A program made the translations under genes and the position numbers. Below are positions 11,101 to 23,735 of a stretch of DNA of 64,000 nucleotides, piece by piece. The DNA lies in the NCBI GenBank assembly GCA_016584495.1, contig WAID01000006.1, positions 2,976,001 to 3,040,000 on the forward strand. Direction: 5' to 3'. Under the pieces are notes generated by a model. The model saw nothing but the letters and a program-made list of their open reading frames with translations. It did no database searches and had not been told where the DNA came from. How positions within the stretch are numbered: position 1 is the stretch's first letter; each line of letters opens with the position of its first letter. The DNA is from Celoporthe dispersa (Eukaryota > Ascomycota > Sordariomycetes > Diaporthales > Cryphonectriaceae).

Positions 11101-14100
11101 TTTTATTCTCCTGGAAACATCTCACCGAGGCGTGCCGAACGGGCAGGACAGAGGGGTCTAGCCCTCAGTACAGCGCACCACAAGGGACGCAGCCCAGCAC
11201 AGTCTCGACGTACAATGTTGACACATCACATGCAAGCAGCAGCAGCAGTGGCGGTGGTGGTCCTGGTGGTATTTCGGCAATACTATGGATGGTGGTAGCA
11301 TTATGCGTGCTCCTAGTCGGCCTACCTGCTAGTAGCACATACCTTGTACTGTAGTACCACACAGCGTGTCCATAGTACCATGCTGTTAGTAATTAGCAGG
11401 TGGGTCGTGGTGCGCTGCACCTGCATTAGCTGGCTGCAGGTGTTTGGGTTGCCAGGAACCGCTGGAGGGGTGCGCTGTGACGGCTGTCATTCGCCCCCGG
11501 AAGGAACAACATTCCGGGAGGACCGTTCCTCTCCATCGTCGGGGAAAGAGCCACGCGGCAGAGCCCCATTGAGGGCCCTTTCCAGAGGGGCCCTGGTGAG
11601 GGACCCCAGGGAAGGAAGCCCTGGGCGGTCGTTCCTCCTCTTCCAGGGTCTGTTTATCATCCCCACCTCTTCTTCCCTTCTCGAATCCTGAGAGCGTTCT
11701 CTGTGTGTGTGAAGGCGCGAGGCGTCTCTTGTCCTCATCCTCGACGCAGCACTGTTGGTACATACCACGGTAGCAATCGCAACCCCTCCCCCCATCCGAT
11801 CTCGCTTATGAGCTCACAGGCCGTACTACCTACTGTATGGCCAATGGAGTTCTCCTTCTTCTTCTAGTTTCGGGTTTACTCGGTAACACGACCTGCGCGC
11901 TGCACTCGGCTGCTGCATACCAGACCGTCCAACCATGGTCCACCCGCTGGGGATCTGACACCGAGCTCTAGACCTGGCGAGGGAGGCGAGATGGCTGCTG
12001 CATGGCGCTGTTTCGAGGAGCAGCGTGCGACATACCTACAGCTGAGATGAGGAAGGGAAATCCGCCCGGTCCAGGGCCGTCTGTGGCATGTGGCTGCTAC
12101 GCTGTGCCGCACCGTTGCAGCCCGGGTGTGATATCCCCCACCGGCCTTGCATCTCTGCCTGCCTCGTCACACTGCGGGATTGCTTCTTCTGCTGATTGAT
12201 CTCCGTCCTCATTTCTCCAACGGACCATCTCCAGCAGGCTCAATTGGACCTCTTCACGAGCTCAACGGCTGGCGGGCAGTAGTGCCCGCCATCCCGGTGA
12301 CAATGCCCCAGATCACACATTATCACAAGCCCAGCCGGCCTCGTCTTCCAACCAGCGCAGCCCTCGACCCTCCCTCCCCTGGGCCGCCACGGTTAACCGT
12401 CCTCAGCCGTCCTCCGGATGCTACCTCAACATGAGTCCTCTTGATCTCTTTTTTTCCTTTTCTTTTCTTCTTCTCTCTGGCCATGCTCAGGCAGCACGTC
12501 TGCTCCACCAGGCTGGAACATGGTCAGCGCCACCTGTACAAGGACGGGGCCAAGGATGAACGCTGCTGCGCGCGAGGGACCCCTCAGGCAGACGCTCGAG
12601 GAAGCACAGCGCCGTTCTGGCGCCAAGGTGCACCTTGCCTGCACGGGCTTCAGGATGGGAGTACTAGACACAGCGGGCCACGCCACCTTCGGAACCAGGC
12701 CAGGGTAGCAGGTAAAAGACCTGGCGCCGCCTGGCTGCTTATCGGAAGCTCGAGAGAAGATCGACGGCTCTAGCATTGATACCCAACTGCACATCACCTT
12801 CGAGGAGATTAACACGTACAACATACTAGCAGAATAGTGAATCGTGTCTGCACACGTATCCGCCAGCACGGCTTCCTCTGCGGCGAGATGAGACTGGCTC
12901 TTGGCCTTCCACCATAGGTCCATGACTCCATGGTGCCTCTTCCCCACCAACGTAGTGCCTCGCGTGCACGTGCTCTCGCGCTAAGTCGACCAAGCTGCCC
13001 CCCCAATCACGTCCCACAGCAGAGAGGACGATCTTGGGTTATGTCTCAACATCGCCACGGGGCGTCCCACACCGCAAGAGCCTGCTCTATTTTTCCTTTC
13101 CCTCCTTCCTACTTTCTCCACAGGGCGTTGTACATTTTTCTCAGGCTGATACTGAACTACACAAGGTGCGCAAGCCACAGAAAACCCTTCGTAATCTTAT
13201 TTCAGATGTCCGTGGGCTTCTCTCTCCCTCCTCCTCCTCTTCTCGCCTGCTGGTTTCTTTGCCTTTATCACGCACTCACAATGCTGTACAGTGGTAGGCC
13301 TGGTACAGCATGGTCACTGGTGGATCACTTGCATTGATTGGGCCCCTCCTTCGGAAGAGGATCCTCATACCACTCAACCCGAACCATCGGGTCGCAGCCG
13401 CATGTACTATGCACGATCGAACCGAAGGATCCGTGGAGCACATCCGGGGCGTCGGTTCTCCGAAGGCCCTCCTCGCAGCTTCTAGATGCAGCCCGAGCAG
13501 CGAGCTTTCCTGCGTCAAAGCTCCTCTCATCCTCCGTCCAGGCGCCGGCGATCAAGCAGGAATAACTGCTGTGCCCCACTGCCTCCAGCAGCTGAGGCGT
13601 GCAGAGCCATTTTTACCTAACCTAGCCACCGCCGGCCCGGCCTCCGCGCATCCTCCCCTAGGCGAACCATGGAATGAGGGCGTTGGCTGCTCGCACACGC
13701 GGCCAGGTCTGTCTGACACCTTGCTTAGGGTTCATGACTATCGACTCTCGCCTATCTGCCACGCGAGCTCAATGACCTAAGCGATGATGGCGACATGCCT
13801 GCGTTCAACCCTTGGGGTTCCGTTCCCACAGCCAGGGTCAAGCGCCAAGGTTCTCACCAACTCAGGATGCGAATTACGAGCGTCGTGGAAAAGATCGGCT
13901 CATCTCATCCTGCCACTCCGCCAGGACCATGGTGAGCTCCCTGCAGAAAAACTGAGCTGGCTGCGGCGGTCAGGTAGCCGGGCTTGGTGAGCATCAATCG
14001 ATCTGGAACAAGTTCCTGTGCGAAGCTGGCTTCAATAGCCCACCTTGCACATCTGGACGAGACTACAACTTCCTGGGTTTTATCCAAGGCGCCCCGCGGG

Positions 14101-15242
14101 AGATCTCAGTCCGCGCACTGACTTGGCCCCAGCTGTGCAGTCGCAGATTGACTCTTCTCCTGTCGAAATTTGGTACGGGCTCACCGGCAGCTAGAACTCC
14201 ATCAAGATTTTGACGCCGGTGCAACAACGGGTGGTGTTGCTTTTGCAATGTCGGATACCGCGCACGGGACACAAGTGGTCCGCTATACGGTGATCACCGT
14301 TCATGTCTGGACACCCTGCCAGAGCACTGCCATGTTCGGGACGGCTGGTCTTGAGGGCTCTATCCGCATCTAAGCCGACCACATCCTAGGATCGCAACCA
14401 TCCGTGATGCGACCACTGCAGCAGACAAGATCAGGCAGAGACCGAAGGCCTTGACATCCGACGCTCTGCAGCTTGACTTGTCTCCGGCCGGCGCGATGTT
14501 GCGCGGTCCAGCAGGGGATTCGATCTACTGCCCAGCTTCAGGTAGAGTAGGGCGGCAAGTCATCCGCCCTGTTCCGCCGATCCATCTGTCATGGTACCAG
14601 ACCACAGCTGCTAGTAGATCTCATTGCCGGTGGATACGCCGGATGAACATACCATAGTACGAGATATGCAGCTTTGCTGGACACGATGCAACAGCGGGAG
14701 CAAGGGTCTTCTCTTGGTGACGTGACGTGAAATGCCATGCACACACTGGCCGTGCCAACCATCACATCGAAGGTACTGTGCAGGCTTTCCTCGCAAGCGG
14801 CCCCCCACCCCTCTTTTTAGGTGATGACGCCTCTGGACCTATTTCGTACATAGGCCGGAAATCAAGTGATCTCGGTGGGCGCCCCCGCTTCTAGGAAGTT
14901 GCCCAGGGCCCCGGAGCAGTCAAGTACTGTGTACTATGGTACACATGCCCTGCACAAAACATTGTGTGCCTAACACGGGCTCTCTTCACAATAGGATCCA
15001 CCAACTCGCCCATTAAACTTTCGGCTGCCTTTCAATTTTTCCTGCATCCGAGATAGCTACATATATACGCTACGTGCGATTTCGCACTAGTCCTCCAGAC
15101 CGGCCTGGCTCGATATAGACTTTTTCCAGGGCAATTCTTCGTCTTCCTGCCCATGCGGATCACTCCATGCGGATCGCCCACATAGTAACATACCATAGCG
15201 GATGATAGAGTTTGTGCGAGTGATTAATGTGGTCTTGGAGCA
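8168..15242. other. 7-kb gene-poor region
   Basis: No gene can be supported. The first several hundred bases are probably 5' leader and promoter of the apsA-like gene. A few open frames of 140-240 codons (for example 10003-10719 and 12426-12950, both minus) have no recognisable domain and unusual composition. From about 12.4 to 14.9 kb the DNA is not simple repeat, yet no frame stays open, which could be a decayed repeat or a non-coding transcript. Short GTAC palindromes occur near 10.84, 11.35 and 14.92 kb. Confidence 0.6.
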
Positions 15243-17207
15243 TCACGCCTGGGCCTCTGCTTTCTCGGCGAGCTGCTCTGTGGCGGTGGTGGTAGCTGGT
15301 ATGTTCTTGTCGACGATGACGGGGTATTTGTCCAGGGACTCGTACCACTGGAAGACGGAACCAATCTGCCCAAGCCATTGATCATCAGTCTTCATTTCTT
15401 CCCCCCCCCCCCCAAAAGGAAAAAGTATAAGAAGAAATGAAATAAAATAAAACCCCTCTCATCTCCCTTTAGGTAGAAGCATGGGTCGTGTTGGCCATCC
15501 CTTCCTCTGTGCGTGAAGGACACGAAGGGGGTCCCCAAGTCCATCTCGGGCTCCGAGCCCCAGCAGGCCTTGAGCAGGGAACACCTTCAGCTCAGCCACC
15601 ACATGCCCACAGCTCAGACACTATATGGGTCTGAGATTGCAGGTTGTTTGTGCACTGGGCCCAAAAGAAAAAGAAAGAGAGAAAGAAAGAAAGAAAAGAA
15701 AAGAAAAAAAAAAACACAGGGAAATGATCATGTGCTTACCAAAAAGGCCCACGAGCCAATGAACGTAGACCAGATCCCAGCCAGCTCGCAGGCGGCGTTG
15801 CTCGAGGCGAAGCCGAAGGCGCCGCAGAGGGTGAAGCCTATGGCGCCGACGAGGTTCCAGAAGCCCATGTGCCAGCCCAGGACACTGGGGGCGGGTATGT
15901 ACCACTTCTTTTGCGTCTCGAGCATGAACAGCCAGCTGGAGACGATGAACCCCGTGCCGCCGATCACCTGGAGGAGGGGGGAGAGAGAGTGTGTCAGCAA
16001 AAGGGTTCTTTTTCTTTTTCTTTTCTTCTTCTTCTTTCCTTTTCCCCCACGCGTCCGCGCAAGAATCGCTCACCAGCCTGCTGGCTAGGAGCCCAGCGGG
16101 GCGGGCTCTGACTTAACTTACCTGAGGTAGCCAGTAGATGCCATTCGTAGCAGGGAGGGACAGCACGTCCAGGATCTGCGGAAGACCTGTAAAGCCCGAG
16201 ATCCAGAAGACGGTGGCCCCGATCATCTGCGACAGGCAGGCGAGGAAGCCGATATCGCGGAGGTAGTGCGTCCTCAGCTCGTACCAGGACGGCCACCACG
16301 TCCACGTCCTCCTCCCCCTGGTCGGCGGCCGCGCTCCCTTCCCCCGGGCCCTCATCATCATCACCGCCGCCGCCGCCGCTGCTGCTCCCCGCGCCCAGCC
16401 ACCGGGTCTTCTGCACATGATGGTGCCGACACCCGTCCCTGTCGCGCGTCAGGGTCAGCCGCAGGTCCTCGGCACTGTGCTCGAGGGCCCAGCCGAAGCA
16501 CTCGGAGCGGTTCTCGTTGACGGCCTCGAGCATGAGGAGGACGCTGCCGACCTCGAAGATGGTGGCGCCCACGACGGCGGAGACGCCGCCGCCCCAGGTG
16601 GACTCGCCCGGGAAGGTGGCGGCGGGGTTGGTGATGGGGAGGAGGACGAAGAAGCCGTTGATGACCCAGACGACCTTGGGGCCGGGAGGTGGTGTGGTTG
16701 TCAGCCCATAACCGTCTCCCTCTGTTGTCCTCGGCGCTGCAGAGGTAAGAGAGAAAAAAGACTCACCGACCCGAGGGTAAAGATGGTGGCGACATCATAT
16801 GAAACATCCCACACCGGGTACCGCAGGGCCATGCGCCCGATCCCCGCCAGCGTCGCAGGCCACGTGTCCGTGAACCTGGTGGTGGTCTTGACAGCACCGC
16901 TGGCACCGGCCGAGGGCGTCAGGACCAGGGCGTGCCGGCCCTTGCGGTTGTCGCGGCTGCGCCAGACGCTGTAGATGCCCTCCGCGCGGGGCGTGGTCTG
17001 CTTCCTGACGTCCAGCTCGGGCGAGGACGTCTCCGCGTCTCTTCCTCCTTCTCCCTGGCCAGCAGCAGCTGTGGGTGCCGGTGCGGCCCCCTCGGGCGGC
17101 TCGACGGCGAGCAGGCGGGTCGTCGGGTTCAGGAAGGACAGCGGGCCGGCGACGTGGTCTGCGTCGTAGTGCCGCCCGCTCCAGTGCTCAGTGCTGCGGT
17201 CGGTCAT
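15243..17207 (-). CDS. Multipass integral membrane protein, fungal family of unknown function
   Basis: A conserved-looking fungal membrane protein; I do not know its function. Exons on the minus strand are 17207-16767, 16674-16122, 15967-15740 and 15365-15243, all with GT-AG introns (donors GTGAGT, GTAAGT, GTAAGC). The N-terminus is soluble (MTDRSTEHWSGRHYDADHV). Hydrophobic segments follow: DVATIFTLGS joined to VVWVINGFFVLLPI; GATIFEVGSVLLMLEAV; DIGFLACLSQMIGATVFWISG; VIGGTGFIVSSWLFMLE; HMGFWNLVGAIGFTLCGAFG; and STFIGSWAFL joined to IGSVFQWYESLDKYPV. A His-rich and Gly/Asp-rich cytosolic loop separates the second and third. In that loop the frame changes once, near two G5 runs (coding strand; 16314-16318 or 16341-16345). 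One base fewer gives 447 aa in one frame. The stop is followed directly by non-coding DNA. Confidence 0.75.
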
Positions 17208-18342
17208 GGCGCCCGGCCGGCGGTGCCGCTGGCTGGCTCGCTCGTGTGTTGTTACGTACGGGGAAAAGCAGAAGGAGGAGGAGGAGGGGTCCCGGCGGCG
17301 GAGACTGGTTCCCCGTAGAATCAGGGAGACCACGAAGTGGACCACGCAGTTCGGACGGGGTCTTGGCGTTGAGAGGGGGCCCGGCTGCTTGGTACTGTGG
17401 CCACGGCGGCGGCGGTGGTGGGGCGAACACGAGAGGGCGGAGAGGTGAGTGACGGTCCCCGGGAGCGAAGAAGGTGTGGGTGTGTGGAGGAGGAGAGAAC
17501 ACGATCTGCAGTGACTCAATCTAATGATCGGGATGTACAATGCGAGAACATGAACAAGAAGTGCTCAAGAGGTTTTGGCAGCGAAACGAGAGGATAGGAG
17601 GAGAAGACGAATAACGATGAAGAGTTCACCAAGACGACACGTCGACGACAACAATGTTGACAGTGCAGCCGCGTTTGTTGGCCCTGCGTGACGCCTCTCT
17701 CGCCTGCTCGTTTTTTTTTTTTGTCTTTCTTTCTCTTTCTTTCCTCTCTCTCCTTTTTTCAGCCACGGGATTTTTATTTTTATTTTTGGGGGCCCGATTG
17801 ACTGGCTGGCCGCTGCTGGCAAAGAAAACCTGGCAACACCAAATTTCAGGGGCTTCGGGCTGTGCATCCAGTAAGGCACCATGAACCAAACAACCTGCAC
17901 ACACACACACACCCTGGCCTGACGTCAATTTTACCACCTGCAGGGCTGCCTGCTCTCTCTCTCTTCGTTCCCAAGGTCTTGCTTGGTGTGGTACTGCTGC
18001 TGCTGCTGTTGCCGTATTGCCGGCGCCAACGCAGATGATGGGGGGGGGGGGGCCGGGTAAAGAGGATGGTGGGTGGGTGTGGGTGGGGTCCCGATCCCTT
18101 GACAGCTTTCTTCTCTTTTTTTTTCTGTGTTGATGTTCGTTGGGCGTAGGTCCTCTTGGGCGGTATCTGCAAAGATTTAATCCACTGACAGACAGAACTT
18201 GGCTCGTGAAGACAGACATTGACCCACGCTCTGGTCATCTCTCTCTGTACTGGGTGGCTATCCTGGGAGTGGGAAGAAGAGAAAAAAAAGGGACGAGGAA
18301 GACAAGAGAAGCCCTGTTCCTCCTTACACAGGCCCTGGCACG
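17208..18342. other. Divergent intergenic region (membrane protein / HAD hydrolase)
   Basis: About 1.1 kb separates two divergent start codons, so it should hold both promoters. It contains a T/C-rich tract around 17710-17790, a (CA)n tract near 17900 and a G run of about 12 near 18040. I see no gene in it. Confidence 0.6.
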
Positions 18343-19167
18343 ATGGCGACCTCTCCAGGAGCCCTCGGGAACATCAAGGCCCTCGCCTTCGACACCTTCG
18401 GGACCGTGGTCGACTGGCGATCCTCAGTAGAGGAAGGCCTAAGAGCCGCCCTCAGGACCAAGATGGACTCGTCGCTCCCACCAGGCCTGCAGCAGCGCGC
18501 CCGGGAGGTGACGGATGCCGACTGGGCGGCCTTTGCCCAGCAGTGGCGCGACGCCTACTCGGCCTTCACCCACGGCTTCAGGGCGGGCGAGACCCCCTGG
18601 AAGGACATCGACGCGCACCACCACGACAGCCTCGTCGAGCTGCTCCAGGCGTGGGGCCTCGAGGGCCTGTACACGGCCCAGGAGACCAGAGACCTGAGCC
18701 TGGTCTGGCACCGGCTGCGGCCGTGGCCCGACTCCGCAGAGGGCATCCGCGCCCTGGACAGCGGCCTGGGCCTGGTGACGGCCACCCTGTCCAACGGGAA
18801 CCGCTCCCTGCTGGCGGACCTGGACACCTTCGGCGGGCTGGGGTTCCGCGTCCTGATCTCGGCCGAGGACTTCAGGGCGTACAAGCCGGACCCCAAGACG
18901 TACCTCGGGGCGGCCGAGAGGCTCGGCCTGGGGCCCGACGAGGTGGCCATGGTGGCTGCGCACCTGGGGGACCTGGAGGCCGCGAGGCGGTCGGGACTGA
19001 GGACCATCTATGTCGAGAGGGCGAGGGAGGAGGCCTGGGGCGCGGGGGAGGAGAGGTACCGGGCCGCGAGGGGGTGGGTGGATCTCTGGGTTGGGGAGGG
19101 GGAGGGAGGTTTTGTCGAGGTGGCGAGGAGGCTCAGGGAGTGTGGCTTGGGGCGAGCAGCGTCTTGA
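18343..19167 (+). CDS. HAD-superfamily hydrolase, L-2-haloacid dehalogenase type II-like
   Basis: Predicted aspartate-nucleophile hydrolase of the haloacid dehalogenase type II branch; 274 aa, single exon. Motif I is ALAFDTFGTVVDW, with the nucleophilic Asp after a hydrophobic strand; the usual DxYGT has Phe for Tyr here. Motif II is LVTATLSNGNRSLL (Ser). Motif III is the Lys of FRAYKPDPKTYLGAAERLGL. Motif IV is MVAAHLGDLEAARRSGLRTIYVER, where the family's conserved Ala-His-xx-Asp-Leu is present. The helical cap lies between motifs I and II (VTDADWAAFAQQWRDAYSAF). Many fungi carry several such enzymes, and their natural substrates are mostly unknown, so dehalogenation is only a family-level inference. 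A TG repeat and a GA repeat follow immediately after the stop. Confidence 0.88.
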   Translation: MATSPGALGNIKALAFDTFGTVVDWRSSVEEGLRAALRTKMDSSLPPGLQQRAREVTDADWAAFAQQWRDAYSAFTHGFRAGETPWKDIDAHHHDSLVELLQAWGLEGLYTAQETRDLSLVWHRLRPWPDSAEGIRALDSGLGLVTATLSNGNRSLLADLDTFGGLGFRVLISAEDFRAYKPDPKTYLGAAERLGLGPDEVAMVAAHLGDLEAARRSGLRTIYVERAREEAWGAGEERYRAARGWVDLWVGEGEGGFVEVARRLRECGLGRAAS

Positions 19168-19175
19168 GATTGTGT

Positions 19176-19224
19176 TGTGTGTGTGTGTGTGTGTGAAAAG
19201 AGAGAGAGAGAGAGAGAGAGAGAA
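19176..19224. repeat. (TG)n followed by (GA)n
   Basis: Two adjacent dinucleotide tracts just downstream of the HAD hydrolase stop codon, likely within its 3' untranslated region. Confidence 0.9.
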
Positions 19225-22200
19225 ACCACGTGGCCGTCTTCGAGGTCTGTGTCCTGTTCCGGAAGCGCACATGGACAAAGACGACAGCACAGACAGACAT
19301 CACGTCATGGGTCAGATTTCCATTCCGTCGACAGGCAGTGGCTTTCGCTAGATCTCTGCTAGCAGAGCTAGGACGCTCCTTCATGTAGAGGGCCTTGTCC
19401 GCTTGGTCTGCTGCTTTGGTGCTTATCCCAAGGCACACCAAGTCTGCTGCTGGAGAACAGAAGGGAGGAGACACCCCCAAACAAAAGAAGGTAAAAAAAA
19501 AATCCGACTTCTTGCATGGACGTTTCCAAAGCATGTCTCAGCCACCCACCCACTCATCCATCAGAACTGTCACCATGAGGATAGGCCATGCGGTACGCAG
19601 GATCATCAACCGAAAATCCGAGGTCATGACACCACGAGACGCACGCAAGAGTCAGCGGCTCGGTCACCGCGCAGGCTGCAATACATACGTCGCTGCGGGT
19701 CATACTTGCACATCTCCCACTCTGCCTGCCCATGAGACGGCAGGACTGCGCTGTGCCCTATTCCTATCTAGCAAGACCACACAGTGGCCCCGATGCCTCC
19801 TCCTCCTCCTCCTCCTCTTCCCTGCCAGGCGGGCAGCTAGTCGCCCCAGAGACTATTGCCCAGAACCATCATCCTCCGCCAAGATAAAACAGATCTTCCG
19901 CCAAGATAGAACAGATAGACACCATCAAGAGGCCGGCACCCTCCCCTCTTCACCACACCACTAAGCAGATATATCCCTGCATCGTCTCTCAGCGGCAACA
20001 TGCAGCCCAGGAATAAACCCGCTACAGGACCACAGTGTCTCGTCACCCAGACATCATCCCTCGGCATTCACTGAGCACTGCCCTTCCCCGGCTTGTACAT
20101 GTGAGACCTGCCTCGGGTGTCCGCATCGGCAGTGAGAAAGACGGGGCGGAGAAAATTCTCCGTTGGCCGTGGCTAAGGAGGAGAAAGAAAGAAAGAAAAA
20201 GAAAGAAAAAATCCGAGCTGTCTCTTGTCCCCTCAGGAGCGAGCTCCTGTGTGGGAATATGTCTCCTGACAGCCAGCCTCCTGGGTTCACCGAGACTTAC
20301 GACAGCGGGCTGGTCTGACGTCCACAAAGTGGGGGGGGGGGGGAGGTGGGCGGCATGTCACAACGGTCGACAAGCTCATGATGGATGGATGGCACAAGCA
20401 GATAGGCGAACAGCAGACAGACAAGGGAGAGGACCAAAGAGGGGGGGGGGGTCGCCACATGCCTAAGACAAGAACTGTCACGTCACATTCAGCAGATTTC
20501 CGGAGTCACTCTCCCCAGTAGAAAGACAAGGCCTTGGCGGCTCGAGGCTGGAGGTAAAATGCAGCACGGACGTGGCCAAGCGGACTGCCATGTTAGTTGC
20601 CTGCGCCGGCCAAGGGAAGACACAGGTTGTACGAGGACGGGAGAGGCGGCCATCCTGTTAAACAACACCCCTCCCCTCCCCCCCTCTCTCCCCTTCTCGG
20701 CCAGCCTTGTCAGCGCTTCTGACCTGGGCTTGCTATGTTATGTGCAACCGACCTGGGCTGACAGACTACTCTTCTCTGACCCTCTTGAGGAGAGGGGACA
20801 AGGAAGGAAATAATAATAATAATAAACCCGAGCACAACAGGAAAAAGTACTGTAGTTAATCAGGTGACGTGTGCGGGATGAGACATGGCGGTCTCGTCGG
20901 CCCGAAAGAGGCAGTCCTGAGGGGGGGAGGGGGTTGGAATGGTGCCCAGCTCCAGCTCCTCACTCGGACTCTGTACCGCTCAGCTGGCTCGGCTTCTCAT
21001 CCCAGCTCGGAGTGGCCAGCGGTTGAGGATGGGGGAGAGGTTGTTGTTGATCCTGGGCTGGGCAACGGCGCCGACGTCACTGCCTAAAGAAGGGGGTGGG
21101 ACCGACAGTACTCGGCTTGAAGGTTGGACCGGCAGGGAAAAAAGAAGGACGAAAAGGAAAGGAAAAAAAAATAGCAGCACAGCACCAGGTCCGTGTTGCT
21201 CCGAAGGACATGCTCACATCATCAACCGAGTCCATACAGGGTTTTAACAAGGGGAAAGAAGAGAGAGAGAGAGAGAGAGCGCGCGCGAGAGAGAAAAAGA
21301 TGCATATAGTACGAGGCTAGGAGGAGGACGAGGAGGAAGAACAAGGCAGACTGGGCAGGACTGATGAGCATATGGTCCCCTCCCCTTCATCCCTTGCCAG
21401 CTTTCCAAGTCACAAGGTCGATCTGCTCCCAATGACAGTAATATTCCCATGTCACATCGAAGGGGACCCAGAGGCGAGGCCCGAGGTCCACCCGCGCGGG
21501 GTCTTCGAGAAAGAAAGAAGAAGAAGAAGAAATCCAGACACGAGGCAAGGCTTCGCTAGGAGGGGACCCGACAGTATGGCACGCGGGGGAGGTTTCAAGC
21601 GAGGTTAAGCCCAACAGTGAACGTGTGGTGGCCGACATGGCAGGGCCCCTGCCGGGCTTTGGTGGTGGTCGACAGGGGCGTACCGAGATTGTGAAGCTCT
21701 TGAGGGGGGGAAAGAAGCACATGATGAAATAATCATATGATTTTTCTTTCTTTTTTTTCTTTCTTTTTCTCTCTCTTCCTTCTCTCTCTCTCTCTCTCCC
21801 TCTTCCCACTGCAAGAAGGCTGGGCAAGGAGAAGGAGGAGGAGGAGGGCTCGTAAACAGGTTTCCGTACGAGAGGCGAGGAGGGGCTGTGATGATCAATG
21901 TGACGACAGGCAGTCATGGGAGGGGAGGATTGATATCACTTTGCAATTTTGCAAGCGAGCAGGAACCCTCTCGGGCACGAGCTCGTCTTTCAGGATAGGA
22001 GCCTCATCCGGTGCGCGGCGTGCCACAAGCTTCTCGTAACCCAGCCATGACAGTATCGTCTCAGCACACAAGGTACTCGGGGGGCCACAAGCAACGTATT
22101 TTCTCCAAGGCCCAGCCCCGACGTCATACCACACATACACACAGCACGAGCCCTGCGGGCTAACCTTGTCAAGAGAGAAGGAAGCGGGAGGGGGAGGAGG

Positions 22201-23380
22201 AGGACCCTGAACCGTGCAGAGAGATCAAAAGAACGTTCAACGGGCATACAGACCAATTCGTAGACCGGTCTGCAGAAGGACGGTGTTACATGGCAAATCT
22301 CACACCTGCAGCATGGTGGAGCCCTCTGGGAGAGAGAAAGAGAGCGGCGCGCATCCCCCCTCCCTCCCTCTCGGGCGTACGAAAAGGAGAACCGACAGAA
22401 GCACCCATCCGGATCGGGCCATTAATCGTTCTCCATGGCTTACCCCAAGAAGGACGAATCGGGTAGGCCCCATCCGCAGACAGCCAAGAAAAAAGAATTT
22501 CATATATCATGGGAAGAGAGGGACGGGTTCGGGCCTTTACATCTTTCCTATTTACTGGCAAGAAACGGGCAGTGGGGGAAACGTATCAGTGTGGCAGCGC
22601 CAGCGCAAGGGTGATCCAGGCAGGGCGTCAGGTCGCTGAGGAGGAGGAGGAGGAGGAGGAGGAGAGGGGGGAGGGCCCCTCCTCGCCTGGGCGGCATCTT
22701 CAGGGTGCGCCATCTCTTGTTGTGGATGGGATGGAACGTGGCCGTCTGGTTATAGTACAGCACTATACTAAAGTACATACCATATTTTTATTCTAATTTT
22801 TCCTTTTCAAAATTATTACCATAGAAAAGCTGTAGTAGTAAATGTGGCTGCCAAGGAAGATCCTCTGCTGATAACGCTGGCCGTGCCGGTCTCTCACGCC
22901 GGCTCAGCGCTAGGATGACCGTCCCTCTCAAATCACAATTGCCCGTCGGGACAAGCTGGGAAGCTGTGGGCGGAATAGACATCTTAATGTTTCGTCTGGT
23001 AGCGGGCGTCTGTGTTTGCGTCTTCACCAACACCCCTCCCCTCCCCCCCGGGTGGAAAAACCAGCCCCCATGACACCTCCTCTTCTTCCCTCTTCCTTCC
23101 TGCTTGTCTTTTCTTTTTTATCTTGATTTCTTTTTGGTTCTCTGTCTCCTCTCCCCTCCACCTCGGCTGGGCTGATGCTACTCTGCGGTAAGAGATGCGC
23201 GTAGGATTCTGGCTCATGATTCCTCTGGATGTCGCTTGGCTGGCCGAGAGCCACCCTGCCACGTGGGAGGAACATGGGAGAGGGTAAAAGTATAAAAAAA
23301 TAAAAATAAAAAAAAAGAAGAAGAAAGAGAGAGAAAAAAAAAGGGCGAGGCCCGGTGCCAGTAGTTTGGGCCTGGCCCAT

Positions 23381-23381
<1 letters not shown>

Positions 23382-23422
<41 letters not shown>
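23382..23422. repeat. (CA)n microsatellite, about 20 copies
   Basis: An uninterrupted CA tract in the gene desert. Confidence 0.95.
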
Positions 23423-23423
<1 letters not shown>

Positions 23424-23704
23424 GCGCAAGGGACGACGGAACGGTCAAAGGGTCTCCCGGTGTACTGTGTTTTCTGTCACGGCGAAATGCTGTCCCTGGC
23501 CAGGGAGAGACTCGGCTGCTGCTGCAGCGGCCATGGGTAGATGGCGCCCCCGGTGCCGACTCCCAGGTTTTTCGATATACCATGTTGATGTACATGCCAT
23601 CATGCATAGACCTACAATCCTTTCCCTTCTCCCTCTCTCTCTCTCTCCCCCTGGCTCCTTCTTTCCCCCTCTTCTTGTCTTTTTTTTTTTTTTGTGTTAA
23701 TGAT

Positions 23705-23735
<31 letters not shown>

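Noticed and set aside
12426..12950. 174-codon open frame on the minus strand as a gene
   Set aside because: No recognisable motif, ends in a Lys/Arg run created by a T/C tract, and no supporting context; kept only as a point to check.
16316..16401. An 85-bp intron (GTGGCT...CCAG) instead of a frameshift in the membrane protein
   Set aside because: It would restore the frame, but the donor is poor and a one-base run-length change fits the pattern seen in six other genes; not excluded.
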